Numbered from the stretch's first letter, positions 27,306 through 36,434 are shown. The stretch: 64,000 bases of DNA from Micromonospora trifolii (GCF_022229005.1 NZ_JAKKFD010000022.1:1-64000), one strand, 5' to 3'. The notes: a model not told the origin generated them from the letters alone. Numbers and translations are program-made.

Positions 27306-28199
27306 TCAGCTGTTCAGCCTGGCGATCAGAGCGGTGGCCATGCCCTGCTCGCCTCGGGCGTTGGGATGGAACGGCGCGGCCGAGTTCTGCGGCACCAGGC
27401 CCTCGATCCACCGGGTGCCGCTGCCCTTGCACGCGTCGCGGCCGATCGACGGGGTGTAGACATCGGCGTAGGTGGCGCCGTTGGCGCTCGCGGCGCTGGC
27501 CAGCATCGCGTTGAGCGACTTCTCGACGCCCCGCAGGTACGGCACGTCCTGGTAGGCGATCGGCACGACCGGCCAGCAGCCGTAGCCGCTGTCCGGCAGG
27601 ATCGCCGGATAGCCGAGCACCACGACCCGCGCGCCCGGTGCGGCCTGCCGGACCGCCTGGAGCACGGCGGTGACCTTCGGCGTGGCGGCGACGATCCGGG
27701 CCTGCAACTGGTCGACACCTCCGGCGGTGTACCGGTTCTTGCACGGAGATCCGAGCGGGCTGCTGACGCTCGCCTCCGCACAGTCGCCGATGATGCCGGA
27801 GAAGCCGATGTCGTTGCCGCCGATCTGCACAGTCACCAGCGACGTGTTCGACGTGACCGCGTTGAGCTGCGGCGGCAACGTGATGCCCAGTTGGCCGCTA
27901 CCGCCGTAGAGGATGTCGTCGGTGGTGGCGCCGGAGCAGCTCACGTCGGCGAACGACGACGAGCCGGCGGACGCCGCCACCAGCGACGGGTAGTTGCGGT
28001 TGGACCGTAGGCAGTTGAGGTCGACCTGGCTCGGGATCAGCGGGCCTGCTGTGTACGAGTCGCCCAGCGCGACGTAGCGGCCGGTGGGCACAGCCGCGCT
28101 GGCGGGGGTGGCGACGGTGAGCAGCACGCCGGCGGTGGCGAGGGCGAGTACTGCCAACCGGGTGGCTGCCCGCAGGCGGGGCAGGCGGGGACGGGTCAT
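27306..28199 (-). CDS. Secreted SGNH/GDSL hydrolase (lipase/esterase)
   Basis: A 297-residue exported esterase. The signal peptide runs to about residue 36 (TVATPASA-A). Block I is YVALGDSYTAG with the catalytic serine, block III is VQIGGNDIGF, and the C-terminal block V is AAPFHPNARGEQGM with the catalytic histidine. It resembles the Streptomyces SGNH lipases and also acetylxylan esterases, so a role on lipids or on acetylated xylan is possible. GGGAGG stands upstream of the ATG. A -35/-10 pair is visible at 28238-28266. Confidence 0.92.
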   Translation of the reverse strand: MTRPRLPRLRAATRLAVLALATAGVLLTVATPASAAVPTGRYVALGDSYTAGPLIPSQVDLNCLRSNRNYPSLVAASAGSSSFADVSCSGATTDDILYGGSGQLGITLPPQLNAVTSNTSLVTVQIGGNDIGFSGIIGDCAEASVSSPLGSPCKNRYTAGGVDQLQARIVAATPKVTAVLQAVRQAAPGARVVVLGYPAILPDSGYGCWPVVPIAYQDVPYLRGVEKSLNAMLASAASANGATYADVYTPSIGRDACKGSGTRWIEGLVPQNSAAPFHPNARGEQGMATALIARLNS

Positions 28200-28237
28200 G
28201 GCGCCTCCCAGGAGGGATCAGGGTGGTGGTGCCCGAG

Positions 28238-28266
28238 ATCCTGTCCCCGCCGACGTCAACCGTCAA
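28238..28266 (-). promoter_or_regulatory. Probable promoter of the SGNH hydrolase gene
   Basis: On the minus strand TTGACG (28261-28266), 17 bases, CAGGAT (28238-28243), placed 39 bases before the start codon. The -35 match is good; the -10 element keeps only the conserved A and T. Confidence 0.4.
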
Positions 28267-28320
28267 TATCGATAGACCTCACTAAATGCCGGCCCGAAGT
28301 GTGGGATGAATCGGTGGTGG

Positions 28321-28995
28321 TCAATCGAGCGGCGCATACCACCGGGCACCGGTGACCCGGATCCGGCGGGACTGCCTGCGGTTCCACTCCACATCCATGC
28401 CGTGCTTGCGAAGCACCGGAAACGCGACCTCGTCCAGCAGTCGTTCCAGGTCGGCCTGGTAGCTGGCCTGCTGCTCGGCCTCCGACAACCCCGCGTAGGC
28501 GACCTCGTCGAAGTCGGCCGAGGGATAGACGCCGTAGCCGAGGTAGACCTCACCGTCCTCACTTGCGAGCAGCGACTCGGTGTCCTGCTGGTGGTACCAG
28601 AGAAACCCGCGCCAGTGCCGAGAGTCGTCCCGCTCGTCGTGGATCTCGGCGCTCGCGCAGGTGCCACAGCAGCTGAAGTTCTCCCGGGCCAGCACCCCCA
28701 GCTCGTTGAGCTCGACGAAAGCACGGATGAGGTTGCCGCGCACCTCACCCCACTCGCGCTGCTGCTCCCGCCGAAGCGCCAACGCCGTCTCGTGCGCCGC
28801 CCTGAGCTCGTCGTCAGTGGCGCCGCAGCGCTCGTCGGCGTCGTCGAAGAAGTCGACGAACTCGTCCGCGTCGGCCTCACCCCGCACGACCCAGGCCCAC
28901 AGCTCGTCCTCGACGGCGGTGCGGCCCGGCTCCGGAATCCGATCGGTGAGGAACCTGACGCCCGCCGGGCGATCGTTGTACGTCCACTCAGTCAC
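28321..28995 (-). CDS. Cytoplasmic protein of unknown function (DUF6891-like)
   Basis: A 224-residue acidic, soluble protein without signal peptide or membrane segment. A cysteine cluster FSCCGTCASAEI lies near residue 107, followed by FLWYHQQDTESLL and LGYGVYPS; I recall this arrangement from DUF6891-type proteins, where the cysteines may bind metal. The N-terminal half is helical and Glu/Asp-rich. It is monocistronic between the esterase gene and the reductase-like gene. The biochemical role is unknown. Confidence 0.8.
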   Translation of the reverse strand: MTEWTYNDRPAGVRFLTDRIPEPGRTAVEDELWAWVVRGEADADEFVDFFDDADERCGATDDELRAAHETALALRREQQREWGEVRGNLIRAFVELNELGVLARENFSCCGTCASAEIHDERDDSRHWRGFLWYHQQDTESLLASEDGEVYLGYGVYPSADFDEVAYAGLSEAEQQASYQADLERLLDEVAFPVLRKHGMDVEWNRRQSRRIRVTGARWYAPLD

Positions 28996-29070
28996 GACGA
29001 GATCTTCACATGGGCCTGTGACGGCCTCGGACCGAGAACGGCCGGCGCGGCGGCCACCCCCAGAGGCGCC

Positions 29071-29685
29071 CTAGTTGCCGGCCGGCACCTGGTCCGTGAC
29101 CTCGTCGTAGCCGACCGGCTTCGGTGCCGTACCCGGCGCGTAGATCACGCGGAGGACACCGGTCGGGAACGCCTCCGACGCCACCAGTCGCAGGTGGTAC
29201 GCCTCGTCGCCCTCGTCGAACAGCTTGCGGCCCTTGCGGGCGGCCACCGGATGCACCAGCAGACGCAGCTCGTCGACCAGGCCCGCGGCGAGCAGTTGCT
29301 GCACCACCGAGATCGACCCGGGGATGAGGATTCCCCGGACCCCGGCATCGGCCTTGAGCGCGGCGACGGCGTCGAGGAGGTCCCCGTCGATCAGCTCGGA
29401 GTTGCGCCAGGAGAACTCCGGCGACTGGCGCGAGACGACGACCTTGCGCATGTCGCCGAGTTGCTTGGCGAACGGCGCGTCGTCGCCACCCGCGGCCTCC
29501 CGGCCGGGCCAGGCCCCGGCGAAGCTGTCGTACGTCTCGCGGCCGATGAGCAGCACGTCCGCGGCGGCGTAGTCCTCGGTGACGGCGCGGCCCATGTTCT
29601 CGTCGAAGTACGGGAAGTGCCAGTCAGGGTCGATCTCGGCCACGCCGTCGGCCGAGATGAACAGCGTGGAGATGACAGTTGCCAT
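29071..29685 (-). CDS. Dihydrofolate reductase-like (RibD C-terminal domain) protein
   Basis: A 204-residue NADPH-binding fold of the RibD-C/DHFR-like group, widely found in actinomycetes under the name dihydrofolate reductase family protein. Visible motifs are VISTLFISADGV at the start, DVLLIGRETYDSF near residue 43, GILIPGSISVVQQLL near 118 and DELRLLVHPV near 137. It lacks clear folate-binding residues of true DHFR, so substrate and role are unknown. A weak AAGGGA lies upstream of the start. Confidence 0.88.
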   Translation of the reverse strand: MATVISTLFISADGVAEIDPDWHFPYFDENMGRAVTEDYAAADVLLIGRETYDSFAGAWPGREAAGGDDAPFAKQLGDMRKVVVSRQSPEFSWRNSELIDGDLLDAVAALKADAGVRGILIPGSISVVQQLLAAGLVDELRLLVHPVAARKGRKLFDEGDEAYHLRLVASEAFPTGVLRVIYAPGTAPKPVGYDEVTDQVPAGN

Positions 29686-29810
29686 CGCGGGTGATCCCTT
29701 CGAGTCGGGTGATGTCGGTGGTTCGACCGGCGCATCGTCCCAAACTCGTCAGCCGCAGGCGGCCCCGATGATGCGTGTCGTATCCCCTCTTTGTTGCTTG
29801 ATCGACTCGC

Positions 29811-29863
29811 GTTCAAGGAAGTCGCGGCCTCCGGACGACCGGGATACCGCGACTTCCATGAAC
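29811..29863 (-). terminator. Terminator after the GH62 gene
   Basis: Two 17-base arms (29811-29827 and 29847-29863) pair with a single mismatch; the inner 11 bp (GGAAGTCGCGG and complement) are perfect. It lies about 35 bases beyond the GH62 stop in a gap of 211 bases that holds no gene. Confidence 0.82.
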
Positions 29864-29896
29864 CCGAGTGGCGTGGTGCGGGTCAGGCGAGCGTGA

Positions 29897-31297
29897 TCAG
29901 ACCGGGCGCTGCAGGGTCAGCAGACCCGGCCGGTACGGCAGGAGGCCGTAGTCGCCGCCGGAGCTGGGGGAACGACCCTGGTAGAGCAGTTGCAGGTTGC
30001 AGGGGTTGACGGTCATCGTCTGGTCGGCGTTGGTGCGCAGCAGCTCGCCGTGGCTGATGTCGTTGGTCCAGGTGGCACCGCTGTTGGCCTTGCCGGCGAA
30101 CGGGTTGCTCTCGCTGGTGGCCTGCGGCGTCCACGAGCCACCCAGGCTGGTGGCCGTGAACGAGCGGAAGTAGCGGCCCTGCGAGCCGATCGCCTCGACG
30201 ATCATGAGGTAGCGGGTCTGGCCCTGGAGCTTGTAGACCTGAACGGCCTCGAACAGGTTGTTCGTCGAGTCGCTCATGATGGTCGTGTAGTTGGTGCCGA
30301 AGCTGCCCGGGAAGTTGCCGATCGGCATGCTGGCCCGGTAGATCTTGCCGTTGTCGCCGGCGAAGAACAGGTACATGTTCTGGTCGTCACCGATGACCGC
30401 CTGGTCGATCGGGCCGGTGCCCGAGCCGGTGATGCTTCCGCTGAACAGCGTCTGCGCCGCCGACCAACCGTTCGGGTTGGTCGGATTGGTCGAGGTCCGG
30501 TACGAGAACGCGGGCCCACCCCACTGGTAGGTGAGCACCCAGATGTTCTTCGGCGCGAAGAAGAACAACGACGGCGCGACGGTCGCGTTGTTCATCGTGT
30601 TCTGGCTGGCCGAGGCCATCTGCGAGTAGTTCGTGAAGAGGCCGAAGTTCATCGAGCCCCACCGGGTGCCGTTGTCGTGGGTGGTGGCGTAGACGAGTTG
30701 CTGGCCGTTGTAGGGGGCGACGGTGAAGTCCTTCAGCGACACCCAGCCCGACTTCGGCTGCGCCAGTGCTCCCGTGGAGGACCACCGGTACGTCGACGGA
30801 AGGTTGCACGTCGGCGGATCGGTCGGTGGGTCGGTCGGCGGATCGGTCGGCGGGTCGGTCGGCGGGTCGGTCGGCGTCGTGCCACCGGTGCAGGTGACAC
30901 CGTTGAGGGCGAAGCTCGTCGGCGCTGGATTGCTGCTCGTCCACGACCCGTTGAACCCGAACGACACCGAGCCGTTGGTCGGGATCGCGGCGTTGTAGCT
31001 CACGTTCTTCGCCGTCACCGCGGACCCGCTCTGCGTCAGCGACGTGTTCCAGGCCTGCGTCACCGTTTGTCCGGCGCCGTATGACCAGGTCAACGTCCAG
31101 CTGCTCAGCGGATCACCCAGGTTCGTGACCGCCACGCTGGCGCCGAAGCCGCCCTGCCACTGGGACGACACCGTGTAGTTCACCGAACAACCCTGAGCCG
31201 CGGCGCCGGCCGGCAGCGCCGCGACAACTGTCGACGACACGAGTAAGCCGACGCCGGCCGCAACCAGACCGACATTGGTGGCTCTGGATCTGGTCAT
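29897..31297 (-). CDS. Secreted GH62 alpha-L-arabinofuranosidase with N-terminal CBM2
   Basis: A 466-residue exported enzyme that removes arabinose side chains from arabinoxylan. The signal peptide ends near residue 34. A CBM2 module follows at about 36-137 ([20 protein letters not shown]). The linker is a repeated TDPP tract, then the five-bladed GH62 propeller starts at about 165 ([20 protein letters not shown]). Catalytic residues are the Asp in [12 protein letters not shown], the Asp in [11 protein letters not shown] and the Glu in [11 protein letters not shown]. Two LacI-family operators lie 64-110 bases upstream, so the gene is probably induced by a plant-cell-wall sugar. Confidence 0.96.
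   Translation of the reverse strand: MTRSRATNVGLVAAGVGLLVSSTVVAALPAGAAAQGCSVNYTVSSQWQGGFGASVAVTNLGDPLSSWTLTWSYGAGQTVTQAWNTSLTQSGSAVTAKNVSYNAAIPTNGSVSFGFNGSWTSSNPAPTSFALNGVTCTGGTTPTDPPTDPPTDPPTDPPTDPPTCNLPSTYRWSSTGALAQPKSGWVSLKDFTVAPYNGQQLVYATTHDNGTRWGSMNFGLFTNYSQMASASQNTMNNATVAPSLFFFAPKNIWVLTYQWGGPAFSYRTSTNPTNPNGWSAAQTLFSGSITGSGTGPIDQAVIGDDQNMYLFFAGDNGKIYRASMPIGNFPGSFGTNYTTIMSDSTNNLFEAVQVYKLQGQTRYLMIVEAIGSQGRYFRSFTATSLGGSWTPQATSESNPFAGKANSGATWTNDISHGELLRTNADQTMTVNPCNLQLLYQGRSPSSGGDYGLLPYRPGLLTLQRPV
30811..30870. repeat. Five tandem 12-bp repeats coding the TDPP linker
   Basis: Five imperfect copies of TCGGCGGGTCGG encode the PTDP units joining CBM2 to the GH62 domain. Copies differ at only one or two positions, so the tract may change length by slippage, altering linker length without a frameshift. 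Confidence 0.9.
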
Positions 31298-31360
31298 ATA
31301 GCACCCTCCTCGCGGGACGGCGGCCCATGCATTGGTGGTGGTCGCTGCTCAGTGACTGAT

Positions 31361-31374
31361 TGTGAGCGTTAACA
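31361..31374. promoter_or_regulatory. LacI-family operator upstream of GH62 gene
   Basis: TGTGAGCGTTAACA fits the LacI-family consensus TGnnAnCGnTnnCA at every fixed position. It lies 64 bases before the start codon, where it would block the promoter. Confidence 0.65.
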
Positions 31375-31393
31375 GGCCGCGTCAAGTATGGTA

Positions 31394-31407
31394 CGGAAGC
31401 GCTCCCA
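31394..31407. promoter_or_regulatory. CebR-like operator upstream of GH62 gene
   Basis: On the minus strand TGGGAGCGCTTCCG matches the CebR site TGGGAGCGCTCCCA in 12 of 14 bases. CebR is the cello-oligosaccharide repressor of streptomycetes. The centre is 33 bases from that of the neighbouring LacI-type site, so two regulators or a looped dimer are possible. Confidence 0.6.
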
Positions 31408-31483
31408 TGCACTCAACAGTATCTATCTCTGCTTCTCGCCTACGTCGATTTTCCCGGTCAGGCTGGCCCGGCGGCGGCCCTCC

Positions 31484-32569
31484 TCAGACGACGGTGAGGG
31501 CGAGGACACCGAACTGGTTGCTCCGCTGCACGTAGTGCGGCAGGTAGAGCTTCCACGTCACGCTCAGCTCGCGCCCGGCCCGCATCGAAGCCGGCACCTC
31601 GGCGACCATTTCGAACACGACGCTGCCGCCGGCGGGGATCTGCGGAAGCGCGCGGCAGTTTAACCGGTACAGCTGGGCCGAGTTCACCGCGTCGTTCGTC
31701 GCGTCGCCGAGAGAAAACAGTTCCATCAGGTAGCCCGGGCAGGGGTCCAGCGCGAGGGGGCCGTCGGTTGGGTTGCCCAGCGTCACCCGGAAGGTGAGCC
31801 GCGACCCGGCCACAGCCGTCGTCGGCCCCTGGACAGCGACGGTGAGCTGGTCGAGCGGCGAGGACGGAGGCTTCGACACCGTGACCGGCTCGGTGAACCC
31901 GCTCGCGGACAGCGTCCCCCGCGCGCGGGGGTGGACCCCCTCCCCCTGCGGACAGCCGGGACGCTCGTCGGCGGTGACCGCCGCGCGCAACGTGCCGCCG
32001 TCGTGCGGCAGCTCGATCGCGAGCTCCAACGACCCCTTCACTGGCTGACAGAACGGCCCAGACCAGTCCAGGCGCAGGCTGGCGTGGCCGCCGGCCGGGA
32101 CGGCGACCACCCGGGTGCGGCCCTCCTCGTTGATGCCGTGGGTGTACAGCATCGGAATCTCGCGGCCGCCAGCGAGCATGGTCGTGGGCACCTCACCCTG
32201 AAGGGTGCACTCGACAGTCGACGAGTTCCGCACGTCCACTTCGCCGATGAGCTTGCCGATGGCGGCGTCGAAGCCCCGGGGCGTCTCACCGCCGGTGCCG
32301 GGCCGCGTCCAGTTGGTGAGCCGGCCGGTCAACTGCTCCGCCCGGCACGGCCCGCTGCCGGTGGCCGGCTTTCTCGGCGCAGCAGGGCGGCCGTTGAGGT
32401 CCTCGTCGGTGATCTTCAGGTCGGCCCAGGGCACGCTGCCGTCGGCGAGCAACTCGGTGGGCGCCGCCTGCGCGACCGTCGGGTCCGAGCGACCCGGCTG
32501 GGCGTTCGGGTCGGCGCACGCCACCGCCAGGGTGAGGACGATCAGCAGTGGCACCAGTAGTCGACGCAT
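31484..32569 (-). CDS. Lipoprotein of unknown function with beta-rich domains
   Basis: A 361-residue exported protein. The signal peptide ends in the lipobox-like LAVAC at residues 14-18. The rest has no membrane segment and looks like two all-beta domains. The second half has the pattern of immunoglobulin-like or DUF4232-type domains (SRLTFRVTLGNPTDGPLALD, CPGYLMELFS). Six cysteines could form disulfides. No enzymatic motif is seen. It is monocistronic, with convergent or parallel neighbours of unrelated function. Confidence 0.8.
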   Translation of the reverse strand: MRRLLVPLLIVLTLAVACADPNAQPGRSDPTVAQAAPTELLADGSVPWADLKITDEDLNGRPAAPRKPATGSGPCRAEQLTGRLTNWTRPGTGGETPRGFDAAIGKLIGEVDVRNSSTVECTLQGEVPTTMLAGGREIPMLYTHGINEEGRTRVVAVPAGGHASLRLDWSGPFCQPVKGSLELAIELPHDGGTLRAAVTADERPGCPQGEGVHPRARGTLSASGFTEPVTVSKPPSSPLDQLTVAVQGPTTAVAGSRLTFRVTLGNPTDGPLALDPCPGYLMELFSLGDATNDAVNSAQLYRLNCRALPQIPAGGSVVFEMVAEVPASMRAGRELSVTWKLYLPHYVQRSNQFGVLALTVV

Positions 32570-32626
32570 GCCGTCATCCTCACCCGAACGATCCGCCCGA
32601 ACCTGAGTAGCCGTGCTCAGCGACGA

Positions 32627-33070
32627 TCAGTCTCCGGTGGGCCCGGGGCCCTCGGCGATCGCGACGGGGGTGCCGAGCTCGACGGTACGGGAGACAGTGC
32701 ACAACCGGTCGTGCGACTGCTGCAACGACCGGGGCAGCGCCGCACGGGCAGCGTCGCCGTCCGCGCCCTCCGGGAACGTCACTGTGAACTCGACCCGCAG
32801 GTTCCGCATCCGGTTTCCGCCGGCCTCGTCCCGGATCTTGTCACCGGTGACGGCGACGGCGAACTCGGTCGGCTCGGCGCGACGGCTGGTGATGTGGTCC
32901 ACGTCCACAGCGGTGCACCCGCCGATGGCGGCCAGCAGCAACTCCACCGGTGTGAAACTGCCGTCCTCGCCCGTGCCCATCGACACCGACCCGCCACGGG
33001 AGTTTCGCACGACGTAGTTGCCCAGGCTGGTGCGCTCGATCGCCACCGAACGGAAGGTGTCCTCAGTCAT
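32627..33070 (-). CDS. OsmC/Ohr-family protein
   Basis: A 147-residue protein of the OsmC superfamily, thiol-dependent peroxidases acting on organic hydroperoxides or related thiol chemistry. The first conserved stretch is FTPVELLLAAIGGCTAVDVD with the peroxidatic cysteine candidate, and the second is the C-terminal SLQQSHDRLCTVSRTVELG with the other cysteine. It belongs to the YhfA/OsmC-like subgroup rather than classic Ohr. It lies 25 bases downstream of the multicopper oxidase gene and may share its transcript. Confidence 0.88.
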   Translation of the reverse strand: MTEDTFRSVAIERTSLGNYVVRNSRGGSVSMGTGEDGSFTPVELLLAAIGGCTAVDVDHITSRRAEPTEFAVAVTGDKIRDEAGGNRMRNLRVEFTVTFPEGADGDAARAALPRSLQQSHDRLCTVSRTVELGTPVAIAEGPGPTGD

Positions 33071-33095
33071 GCCAGAAAACTACCGGCATCCCCGA

Positions 33096-34835
33096 TCACG
33101 AGTACATGAGATGCAGCGTCATCCCGGCGTCGGCGTGCGCCAGGTTGTGGCAGTGGTTGGCCCACATTCCCGGGTTGTCGGCGCGGAACGCCACCTCCCA
33201 CACCTCGCCCGGACGGACGTCGAACGAGTCCAGCCACAACGGGCTTCCGGCCGCCGGCTTCCCGTCGCGGGTCAGCACCAGGACGTGGTGGCCGTGCAGG
33301 TGCCACGGGTGCACGACCTGCGACCGGTTGACGATCGTGAACCGTACGACGTCGCCCAGGCGTACGACCTGCTGTGGGATGTCCGGATCGGCCGCGCCGT
33401 TGACGGTGTGGGCGTAGCGCGGTAGCAGTCTGCGCAGGTCGAGGCCACGATCGAGGACGAGTGTGAACGTCTTGTCGGTCCGGGACCAGGGCACCGGAGC
33501 GGTCGCGCCGTAGTCGAGCGGATCGAGCACCGGCCAGGCGCCGGTTGCCGTCGGCACCGGGCCGGTCGAGTAGACCGCCCGTCCGTCGACGAACAGCGCC
33601 ACCGGGGTCGCCGGAGCGTCGAAGACCATGTCGTAGCGGCCCCCGGCCGGGATCAGCACGGCGGTGTCCACCAGCGGCGTCGGGCCCCGCAGGTCGACGC
33701 CGTCGATCGCGGCCACCCGGAACGGGGTGCCGGCCACTGCGTACCGGTGCGTCGTGCTGTCGGTGTTGATCAACCGCAACCGCACTGGCACGCCGGGCTC
33801 GACCCGCTCAACTCGCGGCGCGGGCAACTGACGGCCTGCCAGGGTGTGCACCGGCACTGTGACGTCGAGGCCGGTCGCCGGACCCGGTCGCACCACCAAC
33901 ACCCCGTACAGGCCCATCCGCACGCCGACATCGGAGGCTGAGTGCGTGTGGTACCAGTACGTTCCGACCTGATCGGCGCGGAACCGGTAGACGAACTCCT
34001 GCCCGGGCCGCACCGCCGCCTGCGTCACCCCGGGTACCCCGTCCTGGTCGTTGGGCACGTCGTACCCGTGCCAGTGCACTGTGACGCCGCGCTCGATGTC
34101 CCGGTTGCGCAGCGTCACCTCCAGGACGTCGCCGACGGTGGCGGTCAACTCCGGTCCGGGGACCTGCCCGTTGAACGCCCAGGCGGCGACGTTCCGCCCG
34201 CCCGCGTCGACAGTGGCGGTCCCGGCGGTCAGTGTGAACCGCCGGGTGGGTTCGTCGGCGATCCGGGCCGCCGGAGGACCATGACCATGCGGTACGGCGG
34301 GCGCGGCACCCGGGGCGACGGTCAGCCCGGTTCCGGTCAGCAGCGCCGCGACCGCCACCACGAGGGCCACCCGGGACACCGTCCGGGACGGGCGCGCACC
34401 GAGCGCACGCGCCGAGATCGCCGTGGCCGCCACGACGCCGGCGACCGCGAGCAGTCCCGCCCCGGCCGACGCCGGATAGCCGTGCAGGATGGTCACGAGC
34501 AGGGCGCTGCTCGTGGCGTACCCGGCGAAGAGCAGCGGAAGCGCGACGGCCCGGATGTCGCCCGGGGCCCGCAGCAACCGCGGACCGGCGACGCCCACCG
34601 CCGCGAGTGACAGCGGGCCGGCGATGAGGATCTTCTCCGCGGCGAACCACCAGCCGGCGCGGGCGAGGGCGGTGATCGTGATCGCGCGGGCGAGCGTGGC
34701 GAGCAGCGCGACGGCCGTCAGTCCCAGTGCGAGCGGGCGGCGGCGGGCGGCGGACGCAGCACCGCCGCCCAGCCAGCCTGCGGTCGCGAGGACAGCGATC
34801 ACGAGGTCGGCCACGAGCAGCGACCCGGTGGTCAT
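33096..34835 (-). CDS. Multicopper oxidase with N-terminal membrane domain
   Basis: A 579-residue protein. Residues 1-180 form six predicted membrane segments. Residues 200-579 are a cupredoxin-type multicopper oxidase with all four copper motifs: HWHG, YWYHTHS, HPWHLHGHH and HCHNLAHADAGM. A His-rich stretch (VPHGHGPPAAR) links the parts. The enzyme would be tethered outside the membrane and oxidise Cu(I) or phenolic substrates. Laccase-like proteins of this length normally have only a signal peptide, so the membrane domain is notable. The ATG overlaps the stop of the small membrane protein upstream (ATGA). Confidence 0.9.
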   Translation of the reverse strand: MTTGSLLVADLVIAVLATAGWLGGGAASAARRRPLALGLTAVALLATLARAITITALARAGWWFAAEKILIAGPLSLAAVGVAGPRLLRAPGDIRAVALPLLFAGYATSSALLVTILHGYPASAGAGLLAVAGVVAATAISARALGARPSRTVSRVALVVAVAALLTGTGLTVAPGAAPAVPHGHGPPAARIADEPTRRFTLTAGTATVDAGGRNVAAWAFNGQVPGPELTATVGDVLEVTLRNRDIERGVTVHWHGYDVPNDQDGVPGVTQAAVRPGQEFVYRFRADQVGTYWYHTHSASDVGVRMGLYGVLVVRPGPATGLDVTVPVHTLAGRQLPAPRVERVEPGVPVRLRLINTDSTTHRYAVAGTPFRVAAIDGVDLRGPTPLVDTAVLIPAGGRYDMVFDAPATPVALFVDGRAVYSTGPVPTATGAWPVLDPLDYGATAPVPWSRTDKTFTLVLDRGLDLRRLLPRYAHTVNGAADPDIPQQVVRLGDVVRFTIVNRSQVVHPWHLHGHHVLVLTRDGKPAAGSPLWLDSFDVRPGEVWEVAFRADNPGMWANHCHNLAHADAGMTLHLMYS

Positions 34836-35284
34836 GCCGGCTCTCCTTCCCGGGTGACCAGCCGAGCCGCGTCGGCGGGAACCGGGTCGGCCAGCTCGCG
34901 CGCCGCCCGATGGACGCCGACCACGACGTGCACCGCGATGATTCCGTTGAGCGCGTGCAACCCGCCGATCGTCAGGCCCAGTGGGGTGCTGACACCCGAC
35001 GCGTCAGTGGAGGCCTCGGCCAGCATGGCGATGAGCGGCTGAAGCAGGACGAGGCCGATCGGCAGGATCGCCAGTCCGATGAGCTTTCCCGGCGCCTTCG
35101 CCAGCGCGGCGAACACTGCGGTGAGCAGTGTGAGGATCGGGATGATCGCCATGCCGTTGACGCTGTGCAGCGCGTACGCGTCCTCGCCGGCGGGTCTGGT
35201 GAACCCGCCCACGGCGGCGAGAACGAACTGCACTGCGAACGCGACGAGCAGCAGGGCGCTGACGACGACGAGAGCCTTGCGCAT
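34832..35284 (-). CDS. Small four-helix membrane protein (DUF6220-like)
   Basis: A 150-residue protein with four predicted membrane segments. Two segments carry similar His-Asn motifs (LHSVNGMAIIP and LHALNGIIAVHV), which resemble haem- or metal-ligand positions of small cytochrome-b-like proteins; I recall the family as DUF6220. The start has a near-perfect AGGAGGTAACCC site. It is translationally coupled to the multicopper oxidase, suggesting an electron-transfer or assembly partner. Confidence 0.8.
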   Translation of the reverse strand: MRKALVVVSALLLVAFAVQFVLAAVGGFTRPAGEDAYALHSVNGMAIIPILTLLTAVFAALAKAPGKLIGLAILPIGLVLLQPLIAMLAEASTDASGVSTPLGLTIGGLHALNGIIAVHVVVGVHRAARELADPVPADAARLVTREGEPA

Positions 35285-35294
35285 GGGTTACCTC

Positions 35295-36290
35295 CTAGAG
35301 GTGCGCCGAGGCGAGGGCCTGGGCGACGTGATCGGTGGCCGTGATCGCCCCGTACGCGACCACCCGCACGAGGTCGGCGTCGGCGGGGTGGGAGAGCCGC
35401 CAGAGAGCGACGTCGCCCGGGCTGATCGCGGCCGGCGCGAACGCCGCCAGCAACGCGATCCGCGTCCCGATGCGGTCCGTGCCCGGGACGTCGCGGACCA
35501 GGTCGACGGCCCAGTCCGCGGGCCGGGCCGGGAACCGCCCGTCCTCCCACCGCACGGTGGCCGTGACGGTCTGGCGCGCCACGTCGCCCAGCAGGGCTTC
35601 CCCACCCCGGGTGGCGGCGTTCCGCAGCGACGCGTAGGCGACGCCCACCGGGCTGTCCCCCGCCCAGGCGGGAGGTGATGCCGTCGCGGCGGCGTCCAGG
35701 AGCGGGAGGCTTCGGCCGGGCTCCTTCGGCTCCCGGGCCGCCTTGGCGTAGAGCCGTCCCCCGACCGAGCGCACCAGTGGGGAGCGTTGCAGGCCGGCGG
35801 GGAGCAGATCGGGGTCGAGCAGCGCGGAGACGACCCGGTTGACGAAGTGGAAGGCGAGCAGGGTGCCGGTGATCTCCGGGCCGTAGGAGCTGGTCCAGTC
35901 GGCGGCTCTGGGGCTGCGGCTCGCCTGCGCCCAGCGGACGAGCTGGGCGTGCCTCGGCTCGGGGGGCGTCTCGCCCCGGACGACGGCCTCGGCCAGCTTC
36001 GGTGCGCCCAGCGCGTGCAGCAGCAGCACGTGGGCGTCGACGCAGAACTGACAGTGGTTGGCCCGGGACACCGTGGCCGCGACGAGTTCGCGGTCGACCC
36101 GGGACGCGTCCCCGGCGAGTAGCGCCTCCCGCATCAGCGCCCAGGTCGCGGCCAGCACCTCCGGCACGGCCGAGAGCGCCTGGAAGGTCGGCAATGGGCC
36201 GAGAAAGTCGTCGCGCGACTGTTGGTAGACGGCCGCGGTGCGGCCGGTGGCCGCCCTCGGCGGTGCGGGGGCGAAGAAGCGGTATGTCAT
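35295..36290 (-). CDS. AhpD-like carboxymuconolactone decarboxylase-family protein
   Basis: A 331-residue protein. The AhpD-like core has the redox pair in NHCQFCVDAHVLLLHALG near residue 88, as in alkylhydroperoxidase-related proteins, preceded by REALLAGDASRVDRELVAAT. The C-terminal half is longer than in common AhpD proteins and all-helical. It probably detoxifies peroxides or acts as a thiol oxidoreductase. It sits 10 bases upstream of the DUF6220-like gene, so oxidase, membrane partner and peroxidase are likely one operon. Divergent from the two-component system. Confidence 0.82.
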   Translation of the reverse strand: MTYRFFAPAPPRAATGRTAAVYQQSRDDFLGPLPTFQALSAVPEVLAATWALMREALLAGDASRVDRELVAATVSRANHCQFCVDAHVLLLHALGAPKLAEAVVRGETPPEPRHAQLVRWAQASRSPRAADWTSSYGPEITGTLLAFHFVNRVVSALLDPDLLPAGLQRSPLVRSVGGRLYAKAAREPKEPGRSLPLLDAAATASPPAWAGDSPVGVAYASLRNAATRGGEALLGDVARQTVTATVRWEDGRFPARPADWAVDLVRDVPGTDRIGTRIALLAAFAPAAISPGDVALWRLSHPADADLVRVVAYGAITATDHVAQALASAHL

Positions 36291-36434
36291 GGGCTCGATG
36301 CTCGCGGCGCCCGGCTGGGAAAACGTCGTGCGGCCGCAGACACTTGTCCCACCGCTTCTACCGCGTCCGTGGTACGCCGCAGGTACCACGCGCGCGGGAT
36401 GCTCCACCGACGATCGCCGTTCTACAGTGCGACC

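Noticed and set aside
29686..29896. Possible small gene between the DHFR-like and GH62 genes
   Set aside because: The space is taken by a large terminator hairpin, and no frame there has a ribosome site or plausible composition.
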